Source: Cymbidium sinense
Lineage: Eukaryota; Streptophyta; Magnoliopsida; Asparagales; Orchidaceae
Direction of reading: 5' to 3'
NCBI GenBank assembly: GCA_021442155.1
Contig: CM038232.1
Coordinates: 64,399,555 to 64,463,554, forward strand
DNA length: 64,000 bases
Of the stretch, positions 41,022-52,295 are shown piece by piece (positions within the stretch are counted from its first letter, which is position 1; each line of letters begins with the position of its first letter). The notes under the pieces were generated by a model that did no database searches, was not told the origin of the DNA, and saw nothing but the letters and a program-made list of their open reading frames with translations. A program made the position numbers and the translations under genes.

Positions 41022-41026
41022 AATAT
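41022..41026. other. Target-site duplication, left (AATAT)
   Basis: Five bases identical to those directly after the right LTR at 47,715-47,719. Five-bp duplications are typical of Ty3/gypsy integration. Confidence 0.85.
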
Positions 41027-42900
41027 TGTCACGACCCGGCCCGGGAGCTTGGAATACCAAGGTGGGAACAGACGGTCGGATAGATAAAATAAAATATTTC
41101 TTAACATTTCCAATCATAAATAAAATCGTCAATCTCCAATCATAAAAGAGCCACTACAAACCACAAATAATTATACAATTTGTCCATACTTAAATATTCT
41201 AACAAAGTTTAGGAGAAAACACACTTTAAACATAACTCAACATGACATAATTACCTATCTCCTGAAGTCCCTCTACGGCGGTAAACATGACTTTCCCTTC
41301 TATCAGTCATTTAATTAGTAGGATTACCTGAAAAAGACTTAGCAACTAACAAATGAATATAATTCAGTGGGTCAATTATGCTATTACACTATAGTAAACA
41401 AGAAGAAAAAATTAATATGCATGTCAGTTTTCTGCTGTTACAGGTACATAAAAGAAATATACTCAAATAATCAAACTTATGAGAGGTAGGTATACATAAA
41501 TATTTATCAGTAGCATATGAGAGTCGGTATACATAAACATTTATCAGTAGCATATGTGGGTCGGTATACATAAATATTTATCATATAAACTTTTACTTTT
41601 TACTTTTATCATCCTTCCAAGAGTCACCGTCGAAATACTCATTCAAAGAACAAGTATCTATTACCATTATCATTATCATTTGCCAATTTTATTGGCCCTT
41701 TTGAATTATTTGCCAATTTCATTGGCCCTTTTGAATTATTTGCCAATTTCATTGGCCCTTTTGAATCATTTTGTGCATAGGTACATTGCGTCCCCAGCCA
41801 GTACCATAAGGGGTGAACTCTAGTTTCAACATACACATTCATAGCATATAATTATACCACTATGCACATTAATTCATGATTAACAATAAATCAGTGAATT
41901 TTATAAAATGATAACGTGTCAATATGATCTAGCATTCAGGTTATTATCCAATATAAAGAAACAGTAAGCTACATCACAGTTTAAGAAATAAACAGGAAAA
42001 ATCATCACAACTTGCAGTACATGAAAAAGTCATAATCATATGAACATGCATTTCATCATAAGAAATTAAAGACATTTTTACCATAAATGTAAGAACATAA
42101 TTACCCACTTTAACTTGCAGTTTCCTCTTGAACCTCCTTTCCTTTAACACTTCCTTTCTTAATTGAAAGTCCTATAACATAAAAATATTAAGTGCTAAAG
42201 ATTTTATATATTGTATTAATTGATTAACATACCCCTTTAAATGATTCTAATCTAATTAACGATAATATAAACACCTTTCCTTCATAATATAAAATGCATT
42301 TCCCTTATAGGTTCTCCCTAAATTTTATACTCCCATTTTCTTATTTTTTCTTAAATTAATTCTTGAAATGATCTTAAAATTAATATTTGTAATTGCATCT
42401 AACTCATATTACTTATTCCTAAATTAACTTATTGTTGAAAATTTTTAAACCCTAAATTAAACTTGAAATAACACTAAATCAAAGTTGATAACATTAAAAT
42501 TAGAATTTCTAATTAAACATATAACTAAATAAATCATTTACTTACCCTGTATATTCTCGATTTTGCCCTAAGTCACACAAGCCTTCGACTCTCTCTCCCT
42601 TCTTCCTCTGCAATGCTTCGGCTTCTTCATGTGAGCTGTTGCGACGAAGGCTCTCTTCTCCTCTCTCGGCGCTCCTCTTTCTTCCTCTCTCGACACCCAT
42701 GGTTCAATTATTCTTCATCTCCTTCCTATCGTGACGACGGCTGCATGCATAAAGGGTAGAGTCATCTCTTCCTCTCCTTTCCCTTCTCCCTCTCGTATTT
42801 TGGGAGTTCAGAAACCGCCCTCCCTTTGGATCCCTTTCTTTCCACTAACCGCGTGGCGATGAAATTTCTTTTTTTTTTCTCTTTTTTTTCGGTTATTACA
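41027..42900 (-). repeat. 3' LTR of the chromovirus
   Basis: Starts TGTCACGACCCGG and ends CGGTTATTACA on the plus strand, so ends are TG...CA. It is about 1.87 kb, against about 1.72 kb for the partner LTR. It contains a three-copy 30-bp minisatellite at about 41,681-41,770 that the partner lacks. The C+T-rich patch at 42,580-42,900 is shared with the other LTR. Confidence 0.9.
41681..41770. repeat. 30-bp minisatellite, three copies
   Basis: 'tgccaattt(t/c)attggccc' plus 'ttttgaattatt' repeated three times in a row. The second LTR has about one copy of the 'attggcccttttgaatcatttt' part at the same place (about 46,592), so copy number changed in one LTR after insertion. Confidence 0.9.
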
Positions 42901-42913
42901 ATCTCTTCCTCTT
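42901..42913 (-). other. Polypurine tract of the chromovirus
   Basis: Minus-strand AAGAGGAAGAGAT directly abuts the start of the 3' LTR (TGTAATAACC in that sense). It is the normal position for plus-strand priming and confirms the element's orientation. Confidence 0.8.
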
Positions 42914-42998
42914 ATAAAAATTTTGTCCTCGAAATTAAATGACATTAATAGAAATACACATACCTTTAATTAAACAATTGAGAATAAAGCTCTCGCAT

Positions 42999-43330
42999 TT
43001 ATGATTCCTTCTCCCACGTAGCTTCTCGATCTGATCCATGTTTCCACAGTACATGGACAAATGGAATTTTCTTATTCTTGAGATGCTTGACATCATAATC
43101 TATAATTCTTTCTGGCTCCTTCACAAATGTGAGATCAGGTTGAATATCAATAAGATCAGCAATAATCTTGTTGGCTTCATCAATAATATATTTTCGCAGA
43201 AGAGAAATATGAAACACATTGTGCACTCCTTGCATGTGAGAAGGTAAAGCCGGTCCCCTTTCTCCAATTCTTTCTAAGATTTCATATGGACGATAATAGC
43301 GTGGGCAGCTCAACTTTGCCAAATCGTTTT
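42999..43330 (-). pseudogene. Integrase C-terminus and chromodomain-like end of chromovirus pol
   Basis: A 107-codon open stretch reading YYRPYEILERIGERGPALP, then HNVFHISLLRKYI, EPERIIDYDVKHLKNKKIPF and finally a W-x-HGS-x-EATWEKES end. These are the GPY/F-like region and the 'VLWKxxxxEEATWE' tail of Tekay/Del-type chromoviruses. The first G of GPY is replaced by R in 'YRPYEIL'. The upstream frame is interrupted, so this is part of a larger broken gene. Confidence 0.88.
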
Positions 43331-44190
43331 ATACCTTTCATATGACTTTAGAAATACAAATTCTCCCACTTCAAACTCTCTTGGTGATGTTTAACATCAT
43401 AATATTTCATCTGCCTATCTTGAACAACTTTTAATCTATCACGGATCAATCGATCTTTTGGTCTTCATCCTACATGCACCAATGATTCTTCTTTCTTTTG
43501 TCTCCACCCAACAAAGCGGTGTTGCATTTCCTTCCATACAATCCTTCATAGGAGCCATACCAATACTTGCTTGAAAATTTATTGTAAAACTCAATCAAGG
43601 CAAATGAATTTCCCAATTTCCTTCAAAATCAAGGATACAAAGTCTAAGCAAATCTTCAAGTGTTTGAATTGTTCTTTCCATCGGTTTGAGGATGAAATCT
43701 GATCTTGAAAGCTTTAGTACTAAAGCTTCTTGAATTTTTTCCACGGTATAGATGTAAATCGGCCATCCCGATCAGATTTTTTACACCATGTAACTTCATA
43801 ATTTCATCAACATATTTCCTTGCTAGCTTTTCAACAGCATCAGATTGTTTGATAAATATAAAGTGTACAGATTTAGTCAACCTATCAATAATAACCCAAA
43901 TAGTATTGCATCCTTTTCTGGATCTAGGTAAACCAATCACAAAATCCATATCAATATCGTCCCATTTCCACTCAGGTATTGGCAAGGTTGTAAAGTAAAG
44001 GCTTTTGATGTTAACCATCGACATGATTGACATTTATAAACAAATTAATTTCTTCTTTTCATTCACGACCAAAATATTTCCTTAAGATCATTTTTTGCTA
44101 CTGGATGAATTATATAATTTGAATGATGTGCTTCATGTAAGATATATTTTTTCAAATCTCCAGCATTTGGAATGCAAACCCTACCATGAT
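43331..44190 (-). pseudogene. Integrase core remnant of the chromovirus
   Basis: Minus-strand open stretch 43,656-44,033 contains PEWKWDDIDMDFVIGLPRS, then IWVIIDRLTKSVHFI and YVDEIMKLHGV. These match the 'WEWxxITMDFVxGLPRTxxxxDxIWVIVDRLTKSAHFIP' start of the catalytic core, with the first acidic residue in MDF. Around the second Asp the frame is lost ('[10 protein letters not shown]' instead of a 'DRDxRFTS' block). [10 protein letters not shown] near its end corresponds to the 'HPQTDGQSER' block that carries the last catalytic Glu, which is lost here. Confidence 0.88.
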
Positions 44191-44760
44191 ACTTCAGTAA
44201 TCCCTCTTCAAAGATTTTGAAGTCTTTTTATGGCCTACTTTTACCAAATCTAAAATTTTCTGAAAGTCATCATCTTGAGGTAGAGTATCTCGTATTTTGT
44301 CTTTCAAATTTGATTGTATAGCCATTTGATTTAACAATAAAACATGATCATTTGTAAATTTAATAATTAAAATTTCTAATTTTTCTAAATCTTTAATCAA
44401 CTCCTCCTGTTGAGAGATCAACCAATAAACACTACCAGATATTTTTCTACTTAAAGCATCAGCAACTATATTTGCCTTCCCTGGATGATATTGAATATCC
44501 AAATCATAATCCTTAATGAGTTCCAACCATCTCCTTTGCCTTAAATTTAGCTCCTTCTGAGTAAAAATATATCTTAAGCTTTGATGATCAGTAAAAATTT
44601 CACATCTTATTCCATATAAATAATACCTCCAAATTTTTAATGCAAATACCACTGTTGCTAGCTCTAGATCATGGGTTGGATAATTCTTTTCATGATTTTT
44701 CAATTGCCTTGAAGCATAAACAATCACTCTTCCATTCTGCATAAGTACACATCCCAAGCC
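44191..44760 (-). pseudogene. RNase H domain of the chromovirus
   Basis: The longest intact stretch of the element (187 codons). It reads [39 protein letters not shown], then [39 protein letters not shown] and [12 protein letters not shown]. This is the classical chromovirus RNase H with the ELA, TDHQSL and ADALSR landmarks. The tail continues into the start of the integrase zinc-finger linker. Upstream RT is in other frames, so the protein cannot be made. Confidence 0.92.
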
Positions 44761-45480
44761 TCTTAATGATCACTATAAATTTGAAATATTTACGTTCAGA
44801 TGGAATAGTTATCTTGATGTCATTAAACAATTCTTCAATTTTTGAAAAGCCTCTTCACACTGATCTAACCATTCAAATTTGACTGCTTTCTGAGTTAGCC
44901 TTGATAGTGACATGGCAATCTGTGAAAACCCTTCAACGAATCTCCTATAATATCCTATCAATCCTAAGAAACTTCTTATACGGATGATGGTTGCGGGCCA
45001 TTCATTTGCTCGAATTTACTCGATCCAACCCCCTTCTAATCATATGCCCCAAGAATATGATGTTATTTAACAAAATTCACACTTTGAAAACTTTGCATAC
45101 AATTCATTTTCTTTTGAGCTTGTAAAATAATGCGAAGATGATTTTCATGAGTTGCTTCATCTATTGACTATAATATCATCATGAATACAAATGAATCTAA
45201 AAGGGTTTAAAGATTCTATTCATGGGATCCATAAATACTGGAGCATTTGTTAAGCCAAAAGGCATCACCACTCATAGTGTAAACCTTGTCTTGAATGTCT
45301 TTGGTATATCTTCTTCTTTGATTCTCAAGATGATAACGATCTTAAATCAATCTTTGAAAATCAGCTCCTTGAGTTGGTCAAGAGATCATCAATTCTTGGC
45401 AAGGGATATTTATTCTTCAATGTGAGTTTATTAAGGTCTCTATAATCGATACATAGCCTTAAAGCTCTCATCTTTCTTCT
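44761..45480 (-). pseudogene. Reverse transcriptase remnant of the chromovirus
   Basis: Minus-strand pieces: IHDDIIVN near 45,165-45,190, the degenerate 'FIDDILIYS' catalytic motif; ELYAKFSKCEF near 45,080-45,120; SFLGLIGYYRRFVEGFSQIA near 44,910-44,970; LTQKAVKFEWLDQCEEAFQK near 44,840-44,900. The order and spacing are those of a Ty3/gypsy RT thumb and connection. Upstream fingers and palm are strongly decayed. Several short deletions are visible. Confidence 0.88.
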
Positions 45481-45982
45481 TCACAAATACTGAGCTCCCC
45501 AGGAGATGTCTTCGATAAATCCCTTCTCTAATTCTTGTGATTCTTCAACTCTTGTAATTCTTTAACATTCTATATGGTACTTTTCTACGGTTTTGCATAT
45601 TGAATTAATAGAAAATCTCTCTCGGTGAAACTTAATAAATCATTTAAAAAGACTTCTGGATACTCTTTTACTACTAGTACATCATCTATCTTCTTTACCT
45701 CTTTAGTAACATCAATAATTTGAGCAAGAAACCCTTCATAGCTTTTTACTAGCATCTTTTAAACTTTTAAGCAAGACATCATCATAGTTAATACTCCTTT
45801 ATCTTACAATTTGAATTATTCTTTTCAGAATATTGAATTTGATTATCTTTTTACAATAATCTATAGTAGCATAATGTTTAGATAGTCAATCCATTCCTAA
45901 AATCTCTTCATAAAATTTATCATCTTCTAATGACTCTTTGATTATGATCATACTTATATCCCAAATATAATTACATGTAAAT
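45481..45982 (-). pseudogene. Protease-end/RT-start remnant of the chromovirus
   Basis: Close to the primer site the minus strand reads ILGMDWLSKHYATIDC, the 'VILGMDWLxxHxAxIDCxxK' block at the end of the protease domain. It follows the primer site by only ~100 bp. Gag and the catalytic part of the protease are therefore missing. Confidence 0.8.
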
Positions 45983-45995
45983 CTGCTCGATACCA
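45983..45995 (-). other. Primer-binding site of the chromovirus
   Basis: Minus-strand TGGTATCGAGCAG, close to TGGTATCAGAGCAG, the site complementary to initiator tRNA-Met. It sits directly at the inner edge of the high-coordinate LTR. Confidence 0.8.
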
Positions 45996-47714
45996 CTCAC
46001 GACCCGGCGGGAGTTTGGAATCTGAGGAAGCAGACGGTCGGACGTATAAAATAAAATATTTCTTAACATTTCCAATCATAAATAAAATCTCCAATCTCAA
46101 TCATAAAAGAGCCACTACAAACCACAAATAATTATACAATTTATCCATACTTAAATATTTTAACAAAGTTTAGGAGAAAATACACTTTAAACATAACTCA
46201 ACGACATAATTACTATCTCACGAAGTCTCTTAAACATGACTTTCCTTATCGACCATTTAATTAGTAGGATTACGAAAAAGATTAAGCCAAATGAATATAA
46301 TTCGGTGATTGATTATCTTTATTACACTATAGTAAACAAGAAGAAAGAAGCCCAGTATACATGCGGTTTTACATTGTCACAAAAGAAAAAAATCTTATCA
46401 ATCGTAGGTATACATAAACATTTATCGATGCATATGAGTCGGTATTTTTTTATGTGAGTCGGTATCGTTTTATCATATGAACTTTTATTTTTACTTTTAT
46501 CATCCTTCCAAGAGTCACCATCGAAATACTCATTCAAAGAACAAGTATCTATTACCATTGACATTCGTTTTGATTTTATTGGATTTTGATTTTATTGGCC
46601 CTTTTGAATCATTTTGTTAGCGTACATTACGTCCCAATTTGTAAGGGGTGAACTTCAGGTTAACATCTCATTCGCATCTGATTATACCATCATATTAATT
46701 CGCTGATCGGTGAACTTTATAAAATGATAGCGATGTCGATATGATAGCATTCGGTTATTATCAACGTGAAGAATATAGTTTACATCAGTTTAAGAAATAA
46801 GCGGAAAAATCATGCTGCGATGTAAAAAAATTCAAATCGTATGAACGTCGTTTCATCAGAAATTAAAGACATTTTACCATGTAAAGAACGTAATTACTTT
46901 AACATTTCTTGAATCTCCTTTTCTTCTTCTTTAATTGAAATTCATAACATAAAAAATTAAGTGTTAAAGATTTTATATATTGCATTAATTGGTTAACATA
47001 CCCTTTAAATAATTCTAATCTAATTACGATAATATAAATCATTTCCTTTATAAAATACATTTCCTTATATGTTCTCCCTAAATTTTATACTCCTATTTTT
47101 CTTATTTTTTCTTAAATTAATTCCTGAAATGATCTTAAAATTAATATTTATAATTGCATCTAACTTATATTACTTATTCCTAAATTAACTTATTACTGAA
47201 AATTTTTAAATTCTAAATTAAACTTAAAATAGCATTAAATTAAAATTAATAATATTAAAATCAGAATTTTTAATTAAACATATAACTAAATAAATGATTT
47301 ACTTACCCTGTATATTCTCGATTTTGCCGTAAGTCCTTCGACTCTCTGTCCCTTCTTCCTCCCGTCGGCTTCTTCTCGCACGCGGCTCGGCTTCGTTCGC
47401 ACGAAAGGCTCTCTTCTCCTCTCTCGGTCGTCGGCGCTCCTCTTTCTTCCTCGGCCGACGACACCCGCAAGGTTCGAAATCTTCTTCATCTCCTTCCTCG
47501 GTCGTCGACGCACGGCTAGGGCACACACGCACGCAAGGTAGAGTCATCTCTTCCTCTCCTTTCCCTTCTCCCTCTCTCGCGTGTTTTTGGGAGTTCGGTT
47601 TGGTCGAAACCGGCTGCCCCTCCCTTTGGATCCCTTTCTTTCCTTTCCGCGGCTAACCGCCGCGGCAGTTATGAAATTTCTTTTTTTTTCTCTCTTTTTT
47701 TTTCGGTTATTACA
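45996..47714 (-). repeat. 5' LTR of the chromovirus
   Basis: Corresponds to 41,027-42,900 along its whole length, but shorter by many scattered losses of a few bases (compare 46,196-46,330 with 41,216-41,400). Its inner end reads 'ctcacgacccgg' where the partner has 'tgtcacgacccgg'. It is GC-richer than the partner in the promoter-distal part (47,330-47,670), keeping CpG-rich words the partner has lost. Minus-strand frames here (47,286-47,744) are low-complexity Arg/Glu-rich and not genes. Confidence 0.88.
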
Positions 47715-47719
47715 AATAT
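47715..47719. other. Target-site duplication, right (AATAT)
   Basis: Identical to 41,022-41,026; follows the last base of the right LTR. Confidence 0.85.
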
Positions 47720-47799
47720 AGCATGTATACTTTATCCCATTCATTTTTTCAATATTTATAGAGGACCTCCAAAACTAGTCTTTAATATTTATTATATAA

Positions 47800-49640
47800 A
47801 CTAAATCCTTAGAAGCAAAGTTACGTTAAGTCTAATTTAAAATTAAAAGGAGAGAGAAAGGAGGTTTTTGTGTAGTTGGGATAGTTCATGCAGCTGGTGG
47901 TTACATTTGGAAGGAGAGGGAGTGGATGTTTGAGGTTCTTACAACTCTTTTGCACTATTCATGTCTTGATTGCATCATTATATGAATTGAAATTGAAGAG
48001 GAAAACCAACTATATGAGTGCTCCTTAATTCGAGCTAATTGATGCTCTGTTAATTTGAGTTTGGGATGGAAGGAGGGATCATCCAACAACATAATTCTAT
48101 TCGTGTACATGGTTCGACCAACCATGTTTCTTGCCATAATTTGAATGAACTTATTCACCCAATTTAAATGTTTTATTGATGTATCTTTTTTGGTTGCAAC
48201 CCTTGATTTATTGCCTTTTGATCATTATCCTTAATAATTGGTTTATGATCACATGCTCTTGATCACACCATTGATGAATGCTCCTTGTATTGCATTAGTT
48301 CTCCTCTATTTCAAGGGATTTGCTCCTACAAAGTTAAAATTATTGTAGATAAATTTTTATTATTATATATTTTATAGGAATGGTTGATGATTAAAGACAA
48401 AATTTATAAAATTTTGAAGTCCTCACCGAAGTACTCCAAGCATTCATAAGAGGTTAAAATGATGTTATGTATCATCCCAAAAGAATTGCAAAGATCACAA
48501 CATCATCATAGTTAAAAAAAAACACCAAATAATTTTTTTTGCATAAGGACATTAGGAACTTATGGCTTTGATACCAAAGTAATGATAATGAAAGTGTCTC
48601 TTGATGGATATGGCTATGATATTAGATGACTAATGATGTGGATGCGGATTTACAATAGCAAAGCGAGGGAGGCTTTCCATAGTTGGCTAAGAGCCATCTT
48701 TAGGAAAGATAATTATTTTTGGGGTATAGTAGGGACTCAACCAAGTGGGAAATGAGATGAAGTGGAGCTGTGGGATGTGCTTGAATGGATAATGAAGTGA
48801 GGAGAGATGTGTGAGAGGATCACTTAAGGAAGGTGAATACAAGAAGGAGAAGACTGAGATTACAATTGGGGATGAAACCATGGCCTCATCACATAAACTA
48901 TTTGATTAGAATTAAATTTATTGAAATTTAAAATTAAGAGGGATGGGCAATTTTTTTATCATTTAGACAATTTATGTAAGTTGGTGGTTACATATTTAGT
49001 GTAATCCTCTCCTTGATTCATGCTTTGATGAGTGTTTCTTAAGTCAAGTTTTAATTAGCATCATAATTTGAATTTGGAGGGAAAAAGGGACAAACCAATA
49101 AAAACATTCCATGCATGAACATGGATCAGTCAATTATGTTTTTAACCATAAATGGAACCAACTTGATCATCCAATTTGAATACTTGATTGATGCATTATT
49201 TTTGATCAAAGCCCTTGATTTATTGCTTTTGATCATCACCCTTGATTATTTGATGCATGATTGTATGCTTTTGATGATTATCCCTTTAATAAATGCTCTT
49301 CATGTGATCCACAACATTTACATGTTTCTTGGACATTAAGCATCTATTATTTAGCATTTTTTGATAAAGACGCGTTGCATATTTGAAAACTTCACCATTA
49401 ATGTGATTGAAATATTATTACAGTACATTGTATTTGATTCCTTGCAATTTGCATAATTTTGATTGACTCATGATGTCCCAATTGCTTGGATCAATGGGTC
49501 CCTCTTAGAAACAAAGGATTTGATACTGGTGATGACAATATTATATTATGATAGTCGAATTTATAGGAGAGATCACTGTTTTTATTATTGGCTCAATCAC
49601 TACTAAATCTATAAGCTCACACTGGAAGCAACAAAGTTCA
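47800..49640. repeat. Degenerate direct repeat of ~1 kb, two copies
   Basis: The first copy is about 47,830-48,900, the second about 48,910-49,640. Shared landmarks in the same order: '(g/t)t(g/t)gtggttacat'-like start, 'gagtgctccttaa/gagtgtttcttaa', 'catggttcgaccaaccatg/catggatcagtcaattatg', 'cccttgatttattgc(c)ttttgatcat', and 'tttgatacca/tttgatact'. The identity is low, so the duplication is old. It may be a pair of decayed LTRs or a tandem duplication; no coding sequence lies between. Confidence 0.55.
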
Positions 49641-52263
49641 TGAGAGAGGATGAACACCTTATTATTTGATTTTGCTGGGAAAATTGTTGCTAGATTAATT
49701 TAAGTAAACTGATCATTCTATGTCAATAAATCCCATATATTGATTTATTTTTGGTGATCATGATATTATATTGATGCTTTTTTTCCTTTTGATTTACATA
49801 GATTGAGAAAGACATTATATTTATATGCCTAATATTTTTATTGATGGATCATTGTTGATTTATCATAGTTTCATGAATGCATTCTCCTACTAATGCCATG
49901 TAGTATGTTTTTATATTGTTTCATACATTAATTGTTTCATTTCATACATCATAATTTGTTTTATTTGTTTCCCATGTGTATTATTTTACCTTTACATGTT
50001 CATATTAGTGATTTGGTATTGCCGATTTAGTTTAGTACCTGCCTTTTTTATGTTATTGTTATTGGTTTTAGTTAAGATATTTCTTTTATTCAATTATTGA
50101 GGGGTTAGAAGGTCTCTTCTACAATTGTGAGGTTTATATTGCAAGTTCAGAGAGACATCAAGTTTCTTAAGCTGGACTATTCATTTATTTAACGTTGGGT
50201 ATATATCGCTTTTGCAAAGAATGGTTATAATAATTAGGTTGTTATTCTATTCTGGTGGAAAGCTTGCGTATATGGGTGAAATTGTAGTTGACAAAAATTG
50301 ACCATTGTGGCTGTCATTTTATATTGGGATAAATGTACTGTATATAGAATTTTAAGATTGGAAAAAGCCAATTTGTTTGAAGGCCATCCCGTGGAATTTT
50401 TTAGTTTCATTATGTCGTGTTCAGCATTGTAATATGCAAGCATTAGGTTTGCTTAGTTCGGTTTAGGTTTTGTATTTGATCTTCTTTTGCCTGTTCTATG
50501 ATTCATTTTTTGTTATTGTAATAATGGGCCTATCCATGCATTTAGATGAAATTGATTTATTGTGTACTATTTTCCTTTAAATTAGCTGAAGTGTGCTTAT
50601 CCAACGTTAAGTTTTAATCTTTAACTTTATAATGGAGTCTTTGATCCTAGAAATGCTTTTAAAGATAGTGGCGAACTTATTATTTCTCCTTGTCCTCATT
50701 ACTTTCCAATTTTCTTGCATCTTTCAGTATTAGTATAATAACATGTTTCTTAATTTCTATTTGATTTTCTGGTTGACTCAATGATTTTTTTTGTTAGTAT
50801 GACAATCAATTTCTTCTTGAATGCATTACATACGAGTTTCCAGTCAATCACTTGCATTGCTTCTATTATTTTCTTTAGCTCTGTTGCCTCCTTTGTGGTT
50901 CTTATCACAAAATTTCTTTTTGTTCCACTAAAGCCATTTAAGGATTTGTTCTTTAATTTCTTGGCATGTACGAATTGTTTACGGTAAGTTCTGATCTAAT
51001 TGGAATTGTATATATCACGATACAAGTTAGATTTGATCAAAGAGTCAACATCAAACTTGTTCTAGCATGTGGATGTAGCAGAATAATTTACAATTTTTGG
51101 AGGATACATGCTAAAATCATGATGTGAATTGTAAAAAAAATAATCACAAATGATTCTCTTTGAATTGTCATCCCAAAGGTTTGGGGCTGGATTTATGAAT
51201 GCTTCTCCACTCATTCTTGTTACTACATTTTCTGCTAATTCTAGCTTGCTTGAACATCTGGCCATATTACTTTTAGCCTACTTATATTCCTTCCAATTAC
51301 TTGCATATCAATTTTATTTACCCGTTTTAATCTTCTATTATTATTTTTATATGACCGAACTACCCATGTTTATATTCTACCACCTGTTTTAATATGGACT
51401 GCTAGCACCCTTTCTCTTTAATATGATCTTTTCACGCTCCATGCTTCTTAGCTCTCTACCGCAAATCTATATTAGTCGTGTTGCTATAATAATATGAAAT
51501 ATGAGGTTCGTTGGAAATTGCTTGTCTGATTATTCATAAAACAAGATTCAGTATCTATATCATCCAAAACCAGATTTACTTGTGAACAAATTAACTTTTG
51601 TTCTCCAGCCAGTTAGAGAATGTTTGCCCTACATTCATTCCTCACACTACTTTGTGAGCATCTAGATGGGCCCAAAACCGGTAAATCTAATTTGTTACGC
51701 GTCCAAGCCACAAGAAATCATCTTACAATGACCATAGAGCCATCCTTCCATTCCGAATCCACTGTTCAAATTCTTTCCAGTATATGGTTTAGATTTTATT
51801 TATTTATTTTTTGGAAGATGATTTATCTGCTTAAGAAAGTTTCTTTTCAGGTCATTTTATGTTTGAGCTGTATACTTCTAGATCTTGTTTCCAAATATCT
51901 CAGCCTATGGACTCGAGATTCAAAGCAAGAGCAGGGATGGTTTTATCTTTTCCCTCTTTCATAGCTATCTAAGTGAATATATGCACGGTCATATGGGGTT
52001 GTGAGTGCATCAGTGCATTGGATTTTTTTTACATTAAACCTAGAAATAATTATGGCTTAGAGATGCTTTTGTTTTTGTACTACTAGCTCAATGTCCCTGT
52101 TTGGTTTTTTGGCTTTGGTGGTTCTACTGTTTTTAAATGCCAATTTCAACAAAGCATGGGGTGATCTTGTTCAGTGGATGAGGTTTTTTTGTGTTTTGGT
52201 AAAGGTAATTTGATGATTCGTGTGGCAGGTAAGGTTCTTGTTTCTGAACAAGTGAAGTGAAGG
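49641..52263 (+). other. Upstream region of the LUH-like gene
   Basis: T-rich sequence without transposon signatures, in contrast to everything to its left. It should hold the promoter and at least part of the 5' UTR. A splice acceptor candidate (tgtggcag, ending 52,228) lies 36 bases before the start codon, which would allow a 5' UTR intron. The 114-codon frame at 51,620-51,964 has no recognisable domain. Transcript data would be required to place the first exon, so I give no promoter position. Confidence 0.4.
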
Positions 52264-52295
52264 ATGGGGCAGAGTAATTGGGAAGCTGATAAGAT
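52264..52295 (+). CDS. LUH: LUH-like exon 1 (coding part)
   Basis: Codes [10 protein letters not shown] plus two bases of the next Met codon. The donor is GTAAG at 52,296. Length and phase (2) match the known first coding exon of LUG/LUH genes. Intron 1 is only 97 bp. Confidence 0.9.

Larger units (their letters stand above)
41022..47719 (-). mobile_element. Tekay/Del-like chromovirus (Ty3/gypsy), internally deleted, with target-site duplications
   Basis: Borders are well defined: AATAT at 41,022-41,026 and at 47,715-47,719, with TGTCACGACC... and ...GGTTATTACA at the outer ends. The coding order on the minus strand is protease end, RT, RNase H, integrase, chromodomain-like C-terminus. The primer site lies next to the high-coordinate LTR and the polypurine tract next to the low-coordinate LTR, so the element is on the minus strand. 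Gag and most of the protease are missing. At ~6.7 kb it is shorter than the usual 9-13 kb of this group. All coding parts are broken. Confidence 0.92.

Noticed and set aside
47286..47744. Overlapping Arg/Glu-rich minus-strand frames
   Set aside because: They are low-complexity frames in the CT-rich part of the chromovirus LTR and are broken in the partner LTR.
51620..51964. 114-codon frame upstream of the LUH-like gene
   Set aside because: No recognised domain, atypical composition, and position in a probable promoter/5' UTR region.
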